From: Pueribacillus theae
GTDB lineage: Bacteria > Bacillota > Bacilli > Bacillales > UBA6769
Assembly: GCF_003097615.1 (NCBI RefSeq)
Contig: NZ_QCZG01000035.1
Location: 1-39,069 of the forward strand
Direction: 5' to 3'
DNA length: 39,069 nucleotides
Shown here: one piece after another, positions 15,608-21,968 of the stretch
How positions within the stretch are numbered: the stretch's first letter is position 1
Layout: each line of letters begins with the position of its first letter
Position numbers and translations under genes: made by a program
The notes under the pieces: model-generated
The model's input: only the letters and a program-made list of their open reading frames with translations
What the model was told of the DNA's origin: nothing
Databases searched by the model: none

Positions 15608-15775
15608 GTGCGAAATGTGAAAACAAAAATAAGACAACTAACTTCTCTAAAAGGTATCAAATATGAATTGTTTTACTGGTTATCTGTTGGAACCGATTGG
15701 TTGAACGAAAATAACAAAACCAAAAGATGGATAGATAACAAGGAATACGAATATTGGCGGGAGTGGGTGAGTTAA
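15608..15775 (+). CDS. hypothetical protein, 55 residues
   Basis: GTG 15608 lies 7 bases after AGGAG; the longer frame from 15590 has no ribosome site. The product begins with a basic segment (VRNVKTKIRQLTSLKG) and ends in an aromatic one (NKEYEYWREWVS). The 67 bases before it hold no other gene. No function is recognised. Confidence 0.5.
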   Translation: MRNVKTKIRQLTSLKGIKYELFYWLSVGTDWLNENNKTKRWIDNKEYEYWREWVS

Positions 15776-15826
15776 AAATAGATGCTTAATGAACATCCCG
15801 ATTTTATAGCGAAGGAGGTAATGAGC

Positions 15827-15937
15827 ATGCAATATTGTATCGAATGCAAAGACAACGTTGTCAGTCATTACCGGAGTATGTTTTGTGAAGATTGCATACG
15901 GAATTTTTTCGATAAGGAGGACAAGCTTCATGAATAA
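15827..15937 (+). CDS. 36-residue zinc-ribbon-like peptide
   Basis: MQYCIECKDNVVSHYRSM then FCEDCIRNFF: two CxxC pairs 16 residues apart, a likely zinc knuckle. ATG 15827 is 8 bases after AAGGAGG; ATG 15821 is too close. Such minimal zinc peptides in early phage operons are generally of unknown role. Its last codons overlap the next gene's start. Confidence 0.6.
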   Translation: MQYCIECKDNVVSHYRSMFCEDCIRNFFDKEDKLHE

Positions 15938-16037
15938 AGACATTCTAACCATGTCAGATGCTGAACAAATCGCATGGCAAAAAGAGGTGATTCGGAATGA
16001 ACGACTTGAAAATAGGCGATTACGCCATTCACGATGA
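15930..16037 (+). CDS. 35-residue hypothetical peptide
   Basis: ATG 15930 after AAGGAGG (15914-15920). The product is helical and highly charged (MSDAEQIAWQKEVIRNERLENRRLRHSR). It overlaps both neighbours in different frames. Ribosome-site quality and tight packing support translation; function unknown. Confidence 0.5.
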   Translation: MNKDILTMSDAEQIAWQKEVIRNERLENRRLRHSR

Positions 16038-16158
16038 TTACAAAGTTGTCTTGCCGATTAGGACTAAGGCAGAAGAGGAAATTATTAATGCTCAAGAGGG
16101 ATACAGGCGTGCTACTGAAAGTGAAATTGAGCTGTTTTATTTGGAGGTTGAGGAATGA
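15997..16158 (+). CDS. 53-residue hypothetical protein
   Basis: ATG 15997 after GAGGTG. The sequence MNDLKIGDYAIHDDYKVVLPIRT then an acidic helix ending in FYLEVEE suggests a small beta-plus-helix fold. The stop overlaps the next ATG (ATGA). No family is recognised. Confidence 0.55.
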   Translation: MNDLKIGDYAIHDDYKVVLPIRTKAEEEIINAQEGYRRATESEIELFYLEVEE

Positions 16159-16505
16159 CCGATAAAGGACGGTTTGAAGAGATAAAGGCTAGGAGAGAAT
16201 TATTATATCGAAATGGATATACATTAAGTTTCCCTAACGAAGATATTGAATATCTTATCGAACAAGCTGAACGAGTGGAGGAACAGCATAAGGAAATAGA
16301 ACTTTTAAATAACACAATCGAAATTATCACACGTGCATTGACTAAAGCAAGAACGCGAGACGGCGAGCGCAGTTTAGAAAAAATAAGATTAGAAAAAGCA
16401 CTATCGTTTTACGCTAACAAAGACAATTATTATACAGACACAATGGATAAGGATAACGAAGGCGAAACAGCACGTAAAGCATTGGAGGAAATAAATGGAG
16501 ATTGA
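16155..16505 (+). CDS. coiled-coil hypothetical protein, 116 residues
   Basis: Starts RFEEIKARRELLYRNGYTLSF and continues as a charged helix (LIEQAERVEEQHKEIELLNN). The layout, RFEEIK followed by about 30 residues and a long coil, is shared with the next gene (RFEQIKENHK), so the two may be distant paralogues. Typical of small accessory proteins of unknown role in Bacillus-group phages. Confidence 0.6.
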   Translation: MTDKGRFEEIKARRELLYRNGYTLSFPNEDIEYLIEQAERVEEQHKEIELLNNTIEIITRALTKARTRDGERSLEKIRLEKALSFYANKDNYYTDTMDKDNEGETARKALEEINGD

Positions 16506-16866
16506 ACGGTTTGAACAAATAAAAGAGAACCATAAACATAACAAAAAAATGTTGGAATTGAATTCGCCGTCTCAATACATCGAAATTAATGAATCGGAAT
16601 TAGAAGATATCGGTTGGCTTATATCCACCGTTGAGGTACTACAAAAGTTAGTTAATTATCATCAAAAGAAACAGAAAGAAGCAGAGGACGAAAACGAGCC
16701 ATATAGACATGAAAATGCCAGATTGCGTGAAACCATCGAACAAATGCTTGAATTATCAAGGGAACAATGCTTAGAAGTTTCGTATTTGTCGCGTTTGCAT
16801 GAAATAGGAACCAAAACATTGGAGGGGAAAGAATGGAATTTAACGGATATTCCCAAGTTGAAATAG
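16495..16866 (+). CDS. coiled-coil hypothetical protein, 123 residues
   Basis: ATG 16495 after TTGGAGGAAATAA and inside the previous gene's end. RFEQIKENHKHNKKMLEL is followed by IDWLI-like SELEDIGWLISTVEVLQKL and a coil (HENARLRETIEQMLELSREQ). Its plan parallels the upstream gene. No catalytic motif is seen. Confidence 0.6.
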   Translation: MEIERFEQIKENHKHNKKMLELNSPSQYIEINESELEDIGWLISTVEVLQKLVNYHQKKQKEAEDENEPYRHENARLRETIEQMLELSREQCLEVSYLSRLHEIGTKTLEGKEWNLTDIPKLK

Positions 16867-17036
16867 AAATGCTTAAAGACGAAATAAGAAAAGCTTTGCC
16901 TGGTGTTTTAGCTGTAATTCCGACATTTGCAAAGGTAACAAAAGAAAATTATGACGAGCTAATCAAACAAGGATTTACTAGCGGTCAAGCAATGCACATG
17001 GCGGTACTGGCGACAGCTAAACAATTAGGAATGTGA
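16833..17036 (+). CDS. hypothetical protein, 67 residues
   Basis: ATG 16833 after GGAGGGGAAAG, overlapping the previous gene by 34 bases. Likely helical: EIRKALPGVLAVIPTFAKVTKENYDELIKQGFTSGQAMHMAVLA. The IKQGFTSxQAMxM segment recurs in small phage proteins but has no assigned function that I know. It directly precedes the primase-helicase. Confidence 0.6.
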   Translation: MEFNGYSQVEIEMLKDEIRKALPGVLAVIPTFAKVTKENYDELIKQGFTSGQAMHMAVLATAKQLGM

Positions 17037-17079
17037 GTTAGACAGAGGAATTAGAGACATAAAGAAGGGAGGTATTCCC

Positions 17080-18963
17080 ATCACTGTAGCAGCTAAGACA
17101 GGCTTCCTTAAATACATTGAACTGGACGGCAAGGAAGCCAAACATTCATTTGATATCTTTTCAACAGATCACACGAACTATAAAGATGCAGCCATCCTTT
17201 TAAATAACGACATTGTGGTTGTGGATTTTGATGATTTTACTGACGTTGGCGGATATATTTACAGCAAATATCCAACGTTAAAAGTATATACAAATCGCGG
17301 TTTCCATCTTTATTATAAGAAACCTAAAAACGTACTCATTAAAAACTGGACCAATAAATTAGTCAATGCAGGAATAACTGTTGACTATAAAACAAGCAAC
17401 CGTGCTATAGGAATTATAAAGCAAAACGGGTATATGAGAGAGCTAGATAATGGCCACTTATTAGGAGACTGGGACAATCTCCCGTCTCTTCCTTTTGAAT
17501 TATACCCTAGTAAACTATCGCAACTCCTTTACCAAATGAAAGACGGTGACGGGCGTAACAGCAGCCTGTTTACTCACTTACTTACAATGAGGGAAATGTA
17601 CAAGCCTGATGATAAATCTGTAACGTATATAGCTGCTTTTATTAATGAGTATGTGTTCCAAGAGCCGATGAAAGAACGCGAACTTCAGAGACTTATTGAA
17701 AGTGTACTGTCTAAAAATATAGGAAAGAACAATAACAAGTACCTTAACCCTAAAGATATGGTGATGACTTCAGAAGTCCTTGTTGAAAAGCTTGACATTA
17801 AATTTTATCAGCATCGGTTGTATTTTAAACAGAATGCCCGTTATATCAGCGATGATAATTTACTACTTAGAGCAATTGACCGATTAATTCAATTAAAACC
17901 CTCACAGCATAAAGAACTGCTTACACTTTTCGAAATAAAGGCAGAACGTATTGATTATGACGACTTCCCAATTCAGCTGCGTAATGGTTATATCATTGAT
18001 GATGGAGAGGTTATACAAGTCGATACGGGCTTTACACCATTTTATTTAGATGTGGACTACGATCCTGCTGTATTTAACAAAGAAGTTGATGAGTTCTTAA
18101 ACTTCTTAACGTGTGAAAGGAAAGATCTTCGCATGGTTATTGAGGAAATGTTTGGCCATATGCTCATGACTAGAGCGTTTCCGCACAAAGTGTTTTTCTT
18201 TCAAGGAAGTGAAGGGAAGAATGGTAAGTCAACGATTGTAAAAATGATAAAAAACTTTATTAGTGAGTCAGCAAATTTCTTGCCTCTTGATAAATTTGAC
18301 GATGATACGAGCGTTTATAGCCTTGTGGGTAAACTTGTAAATATCGGGGATGATATCGATGCCAGCTACTTGGACAAGTCTAGTAATTTTAAGACGCTTG
18401 CTTCGGGTGATCCAATAATGGTGAGGCCAATTTATAAAAGTGCAGTGGAAGTAAACAACAAAGCAACGTTAATTTTTACCTGTAATGACATGCCGATTTT
18501 TAAAGATAAATCAGGGGGAATTATGCGACGTGTGATTGTCATCCCTTGCGATAACGTCGTAACCAATATTGACAATGAGATTGATGACAAACTGTCATCT
18601 GATACGGCTAAATCTTATCTGCTTAACCTAGCATTAACCGGTATTGAGAGGATTAAGGCGAATGGAACGGATATATCTGAATCCATTACAATTAAAAATA
18701 AAACTAAACAATATTTTATTGAAAGCGACAATGTTGCCGCCTTTATTGACGAGTACAGCGAGAGCATATCCGGAAAACGAACAACGGGCATTTATGCAAA
18801 GTATGTTGCTTATTGTACAGAAAATGGTTTGAAAGAAGTTGGAAGTCGTGAATTTGGAAGGCGTTTAAGTAATGCTGGTTTTAGAAGTAAGCCGGTTAAA
18901 AAGGATGGAAAAACAGTGAGGATATACGATTTGGTTACAAATAGTACTACAAATCAAGCATGA
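17080..18963 (+). CDS. prim-pol / D5-type SF3 primase-helicase
   Basis: Coding clearly begins upstream of the first usual start (GTG 17215): the frame is open with family-like sequence, and AGGGAGG (17066-17072) lies 7 bases before ATC 17080, the likely non-standard start, giving 627 residues. The N-terminal prim-pol part shows VVVDFDDF (Asp49, Asp51) and RGFHLYYK (His76). A D5_N-like region follows, then the SF3 helicase: Walker A GSEGKNGKST (376-385), VNIGDDID, and sensor FTCNDMP then GGIMRRVIVIP. The C-terminal 100 residues probably bind DNA. It should open the adjacent iteron origin, unwind and prime. Confidence 0.88.
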   Translation: MTVAAKTGFLKYIELDGKEAKHSFDIFSTDHTNYKDAAILLNNDIVVVDFDDFTDVGGYIYSKYPTLKVYTNRGFHLYYKKPKNVLIKNWTNKLVNAGITVDYKTSNRAIGIIKQNGYMRELDNGHLLGDWDNLPSLPFELYPSKLSQLLYQMKDGDGRNSSLFTHLLTMREMYKPDDKSVTYIAAFINEYVFQEPMKERELQRLIESVLSKNIGKNNNKYLNPKDMVMTSEVLVEKLDIKFYQHRLYFKQNARYISDDNLLLRAIDRLIQLKPSQHKELLTLFEIKAERIDYDDFPIQLRNGYIIDDGEVIQVDTGFTPFYLDVDYDPAVFNKEVDEFLNFLTCERKDLRMVIEEMFGHMLMTRAFPHKVFFFQGSEGKNGKSTIVKMIKNFISESANFLPLDKFDDDTSVYSLVGKLVNIGDDIDASYLDKSSNFKTLASGDPIMVRPIYKSAVEVNNKATLIFTCNDMPIFKDKSGGIMRRVIVIPCDNVVTNIDNEIDDKLSSDTAKSYLLNLALTGIERIKANGTDISESITIKNKTKQYFIESDNVAAFIDEYSESISGKRTTGIYAKYVAYCTENGLKEVGSREFGRRLSNAGFRSKPVKKDGKTVRIYDLVTNSTTNQA

Positions 18964-19277
18964 CATTTGTAACCGGCTGAAACCGTTGGTATATAAGGGA
19001 TTGCGAAGCTTTTTATCATGTAATTAGGTTACAAATAAAAAATACATTTGTAACCGTCACAAACCCTTATTATATATAGGTTTATACTATATATTTTCTT
19101 TCTAGTTACAAATAAATATAGATATTTATATAAAAATAAGTAATAAAGAAAAATAAATAAATAAAAAAAAGATCCGAAAACATTTGTAACCTTGTAACCA
19201 GAAACTATAAACGTTGATATATCAAGGTTTTTAGGGTTACAAATCATTTGTAACTTGATGTAACTCTATTTGTAACC
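18933..19277. other. probable phage replication origin: iterons around an AT-rich core
   Basis: The 10-mer ATTTGTAACC or its complement GGTTACAAAT occurs at 18933-18942(-), 18965-18974(+), 19027-19036(-), 19046-19055(+), 19104-19113(-, one mismatch), 19182-19191(+), 19235-19244(-), 19246-19255(+, one mismatch) and 19268-19277(+), with an overlapping partial copy at 19192-19199. The copies at 19236-19254 form the palindrome GTTACAAATCATTTGTAAC. Between the left and right groups, 19065-19180 is nearly all A/T. This matches origins of D5/Rep-type initiators such as those of SaPIs. The first copy lies within the primase gene and the last abuts the rinA ribosome site. Confidence 0.8.
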
Positions 19278-19295
19278 ATTAAAGGAGGTACGAAA

Positions 19296-19739
19296 TTGCA
19301 TATTAAGCAAATAGATGAATTAAAACCGTCTACTTTTAAATACATCGAAAGTGAAATTTATTCGTATCATGAAACCGTGAAACATATCGAATTAATAGAA
19401 TATGAGATTGAACATAGCACAACAAATAACCATGACGAAAATACGAACGTTGGTAAGAATTCAGTGAGAGCAAATATAAGTCCTGTTGAACGTAAAGTCA
19501 CAGCTTTATTGGAACACAAACAATTAAAACGCATGTATTCCATTACGGATGCAATCAAAAAAATATATGAACGATTAGATGATGATAAAAAGAAACTCAT
19601 GAATCTTTATTATTGGGAACGTCCAGGAGAATTAACGTGGGAAGGTATTGCTAAGGAGTGTAACATTGGCAGGATGACCGCTTTAAGATGGCGTAAACAG
19701 ATTGTGTATGCGATTGCTCATGAGCTGGGTGAACGTTAA
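19296..19739 (+). CDS. RinA/ArpU-family late transcription regulator
   Basis: 147 residues. A charged N-terminal region (1-60) is followed by a helical part and a C-terminal sigma-like HTH (about 100-140: LMNLYYWERPGELTWEGIAKECNIGRMTALRWRKQIV), characteristic of RinA/ArpU regulators that switch on late genes in Gram-positive phages. TTG 19296 is 7 bases after AAAGGAGG. It is the last early gene and directly precedes a promoter with paired direct repeats, its likely target. Confidence 0.85.
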   Translation: MHIKQIDELKPSTFKYIESEIYSYHETVKHIELIEYEIEHSTTNNHDENTNVGKNSVRANISPVERKVTALLEHKQLKRMYSITDAIKKIYERLDDDKKKLMNLYYWERPGELTWEGIAKECNIGRMTALRWRKQIVYAIAHELGER

Positions 19740-19750
19740 TAAAATGGAAA

Positions 19751-19795
19751 ATGATACTAAGATGATACTTTCAGGGTGCTCAAACGTGTTATTAT
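19751..19795 (+). promoter_or_regulatory. candidate activator-dependent late promoter
   Basis: ATGATACT occurs at 19751-19758 and 19762-19769, an 11-bp period that places both on one DNA face. TATTAT at 19790-19795 is a reasonable -10, but no good -35 is found at the right distance. Repeats in place of a -35 are the form expected for a RinA/ArpU-activated promoter. Confidence 0.5.
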
Positions 19796-19848
19796 GGTAG
19801 TGTCGAAAGTTGTATGTAGGCATCATGACTTTGATGTGTGTAGTGATC

Positions 19849-19895
19849 AGGCCCATGTTTTCTTCCGAGGACTGGGCTTCTCTTTTTAGTTTTTC
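19849..19895 (+). terminator. hairpin terminator in the late leader
   Basis: AGGCCCA (19849-19855) pairs with TGGGCTT (19873-19879) with one G-U pair and a 17-base loop, followed by TCTCTTTTTAGTTTTT. A smaller hairpin (CATCA/TGATG at 19821-19836) precedes it. Together with the promoter above this defines a possible leader RNA of about 90 bases. The 220-base stretch 19740-19959 holds no protein gene. Confidence 0.55.
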
Positions 19896-19898
19896 TTA

Positions 19899-19927
19899 TT
19901 GCATATTTCTTCCAATTATCAGACAAT
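19899..19927 (+). promoter_or_regulatory. candidate promoter of the lipoprotein gene
   Basis: TTGCAT (19899-19904) and GACAAT (19922-19927) are 17 bases apart, just after the leader terminator. The transcript would begin near CCTACA (19931), which forms a 6-bp hairpin with TGTAGG (19943-19948) touching the ribosome site. It would allow expression in the lysogen. Confidence 0.45.
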
Positions 19928-19959
19928 AGACCTACATAAACGTGTAGGGGGTTGATGGG

Positions 19960-20595
19960 TTGAAGAAGGTATTGTTTATATTTGCAGCAGTATTATTTGT
20001 TTTAGTGGGTTGCGGAAGTAATGAAAAAACATCGGACGATGAAGTGGTAAAGGAACAACCAGATGTGCAAGACGATCAACAAAAGCAGGTTGATGAAGAA
20101 GGTTTCTTAAAGGAAACGGACGACCCAATGGAAGCTGGTAATAAGAATAACGGCATTGAAGTATTTAATGACGAATGGGATTATACGTATCTTATAAAAG
20201 ATTGGTATTCAAATGATGATACTGATGAAGATGGGTTCAATTATATTGATTTCGATGGATATAAAGTTAAGTTTTCTATTGCGTTATTGGAAGACACAGA
20301 AGAAAAAAATGTAATTGGCGTCTTTGCAGAAACGCTAAACGATACAGATAAAACAGTTCAATACAATATGGACATGGAATTAATTACTGACAAGCAAGAA
20401 CAGGCGCAAACTGATGATATGTATGGAATAGGTAATAGCAAACCTGGTATTAAAACAAAAGGATTTGTAAAGGTGGACTTAGAATACGAAGTACCGGAGT
20501 CATTTAAAGTTACTTTTGAACCACCTTGGGACGATGAAGATGAGTTCAACGAAACGATAGGTGAACCAATTGAATCGGAATTTACAAAGGAATAA
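19960..20595 (+). CDS. secreted lipoprotein, candidate lysogenic-conversion (moron) gene
   Basis: 211 residues. The N-terminus MKKVLFIFAAVLFVLVGC is a lipoprotein signal with lipobox LVGC (Cys18). A Ser/Asp/Glu/Gln-rich linker (19-60) is followed by a beta-rich domain (about 65-195) with IDFDGYKVKFSIALLED and DKTVQYNMDMELI, the pattern of DUF4352/DUF5067-like immunoglobulin-fold lipoproteins. TTG 19960 is 8 bases after AGGGGG. It lies between rinA and the packaging genes with its own promoter and terminator, so it is probably expressed from the prophage. Surface lipoproteins here can block superinfection; that role is inferred. Confidence 0.8.
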   Translation: MKKVLFIFAAVLFVLVGCGSNEKTSDDEVVKEQPDVQDDQQKQVDEEGFLKETDDPMEAGNKNNGIEVFNDEWDYTYLIKDWYSNDDTDEDGFNYIDFDGYKVKFSIALLEDTEEKNVIGVFAETLNDTDKTVQYNMDMELITDKQEQAQTDDMYGIGNSKPGIKTKGFVKVDLEYEVPESFKVTFEPPWDDEDEFNETIGEPIESEFTKE

Positions 20596-20606
20596 TTAAT
20601 ATTTAA

Positions 20607-20632
20607 GGCACTCACTTAGTGGGTGTCTTTTT
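20607..20632 (+). terminator. terminator of the lipoprotein gene
   Basis: GGCACTCAC (20607-20615), loop TTA, GTGGGTGTC (20619-20627): a 9-bp stem with two G-U pairs followed by five T. It isolates the lipoprotein unit from the packaging genes. Confidence 0.82.
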
Positions 20633-20659
20633 AATTATGCATTAAAGGAGATGTATTAA

Positions 20660-21208
20660 TTGACTAATAGAGGATATGTAAGAAATTGTTTGGTCTGTGG
20701 TCACGGTGGCAGTACTTATGAAGCAAAAAAAGAATGGAAAGAGATTAGCGTCTGTCCTAAATGTAATGGTGCTTATGTAGATTTATTTTATATCCATAAG
20801 TATTTGAAAGATGACTGGAAACCAAACAAGGAAATACAAAAGCAGATTGATGATAAGCGTGCTCAAGATGCAGTAGATGCATTTATATATGCATTAGGAT
20901 CTATTTCGGAAGATCGAAAAGAGGAAAGGAAATTTTATAACAGTAACGAATGGAAAGAGGTTCGGGAAAAATATTTAAAGCCTAAACCTTTATTAACAAT
21001 CGAATTACAAGATGAAAATTCAGTTCCTAAAGTATTTTATAAAGGTGAAGAGGTTAAGTCCAAGAAGAACATTCTTTTTGATTGGGAAACATCTACAGCT
21101 GATGACGGTGGTGGATTAACTTATATTATTGAACATCAAGAGACAGGGAACAAGCAACCTACATCCAATCGCATAGAGCGTAGGATTAGAGAGCATGCCT
21201 TATATTAA
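20660..21208 (+). CDS. zinc-ribbon hypothetical protein, 182 residues
   Basis: TTG 20660 is 9 bases after AAAGGAG. The N-terminus has a four-cysteine zinc ribbon (CLVCG at 10-13, CPKC at 32-35). The middle contains KFYNSNEWKEVREKYLK, closely resembling RSFYKSKKWRQCREVIL of the HNH protein encoded next, and then a beta-rich part (LLTIELQDENSVPKVFYKGEEV). No family is recognised. Position before HNH-cos-TerS suggests a late accessory or packaging-related role. Confidence 0.6.
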   Translation: MTNRGYVRNCLVCGHGGSTYEAKKEWKEISVCPKCNGAYVDLFYIHKYLKDDWKPNKEIQKQIDDKRAQDAVDAFIYALGSISEDRKEERKFYNSNEWKEVREKYLKPKPLLTIELQDENSVPKVFYKGEEVKSKKNILFDWETSTADDGGGLTYIIEHQETGNKQPTSNRIERRIREHALY

Positions 21209-21548
21209 GAACAGTCAACAACACTACGATAAATACAAACGCGATCAGGAAGCCAGGTCGTTCTACAAGTCAAAGAAATGGAGACAGTGCAGAGAAGTTA
21301 TTTTGTGTCGTGATAATTTCCTGTGCGTAGACCATTTGAAAAAAAATCAAGTAGTTGCGGCGCAAATGGTTCATCACATTAAAGAGTTGCGGGATTACCC
21401 AGAGTTGGCTTTTGAACCTTCAAACCTTGTCAGCTTGTGTTTATCTTGTCATGAGAAACGGCATCCAGACAGAGGAAAACGAAAAGAAAAGCGAAAAAAA
21501 CGAAACTTGAACGTCGTTGAATTTGAAGCTAATCCGGAAATAACATAG
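21195..21548 (+). CDS. HNH endonuclease of the packaging module
   Basis: 117 residues. HNH fold: HHIKEL (His60, His61), Asn78 in EPSNLVSLC, and LCLSCHEKRH (Cys82, Cys85, His86, His90), with additional Cys38 and Cys44. A very basic tail follows (RGKRKEKRKKR). HNH proteins beside TerS in HK97-type phages assist terminase cleavage at cos. The gene ends immediately before the GC-rich cos-like region and terS. ATG 21195 overlaps the upstream gene. Confidence 0.88.
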   Translation: MPYIKNSQQHYDKYKRDQEARSFYKSKKWRQCREVILCRDNFLCVDHLKKNQVVAAQMVHHIKELRDYPELAFEPSNLVSLCLSCHEKRHPDRGKRKEKRKKRNLNVVEFEANPEIT

Positions 21549-21620
21549 CCCCCCCTACCCCGAAAATTCGGTTCGGATCGCTTGGGGACCGGGGCGGGGC
21601 CCATCGCTTACACCGCGGGA
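21549..21620. other. GC-rich cos-like packaging region
   Basis: Between the HNH stop and the terS ribosome site lies a stretch unlike the AT-rich surroundings: CCCCCCCTACCCCG near 21549-21561 and GGGGACCGGGGCGGGGCCC near 21584-21602, an imperfect inverted arrangement of C- and G-runs around GAAAATTCGGTTCGG. It has no coding capacity with a ribosome site. Place and symmetry fit a cos site; the exact cut position cannot be read. Confidence 0.6.
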
Positions 21621-21650
21621 ATTTTTTTTATGAAAGGGGGTAACCTACAA

Positions 21651-21968
21651 ATGGCAGTTCCTACTAAAAAAATGTTGATCGAATATCTAGGTGAAAATTA
21701 CGAGGAATCAGATGAACAGCTCATCCAGCTGTATATTGAAACTCACCAATTTTATAGACGGCTTCAAAGGGAGATTAAAAAATCCGAATTAATGTATGAG
21801 TATACAAACAAAGCCGGGGCCACAAATTTGGTTAAAAACCCCCTTTCAATTGAATTGACTAAGACTGTACAAACATTGAATAACCTATTAAAGTCACTCG
21901 GATTGACACCTGCTCAAAGAAAGAAAATAGTGAGTGGGGATGACGATGACGACTTCGACAACTTCTGA
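21651..21968 (+). CDS. terS: terminase small subunit (P27 family)
   Basis: 105 residues from ATG 21651, 9 bases after AAAGGGGG; an upstream extension would read through the cos-like region. Features: helical core (LIEYLGENYEESDEQLIQLYIETHQFYRRLQREIKK), LVKNPLSIELTKTVQTLNNLLKSLGLTPAQR typical of P27 small terminases, and an acidic tail GDDDDDFDNF. It recognises the packaging site and regulates TerL. It overlaps terL by 23 bases. Confidence 0.85.
   Translation: MAVPTKKMLIEYLGENYEESDEQLIQLYIETHQFYRRLQREIKKSELMYEYTNKAGATNLVKNPLSIELTKTVQTLNNLLKSLGLTPAQRKKIVSGDDDDDFDNF

Noticed and set aside
18964-19295. CRISPR array or tandem repeat locus
   Set aside because: The repeats are 10 bp, irregularly spaced and in both orientations, which fits iterons, not CRISPR.
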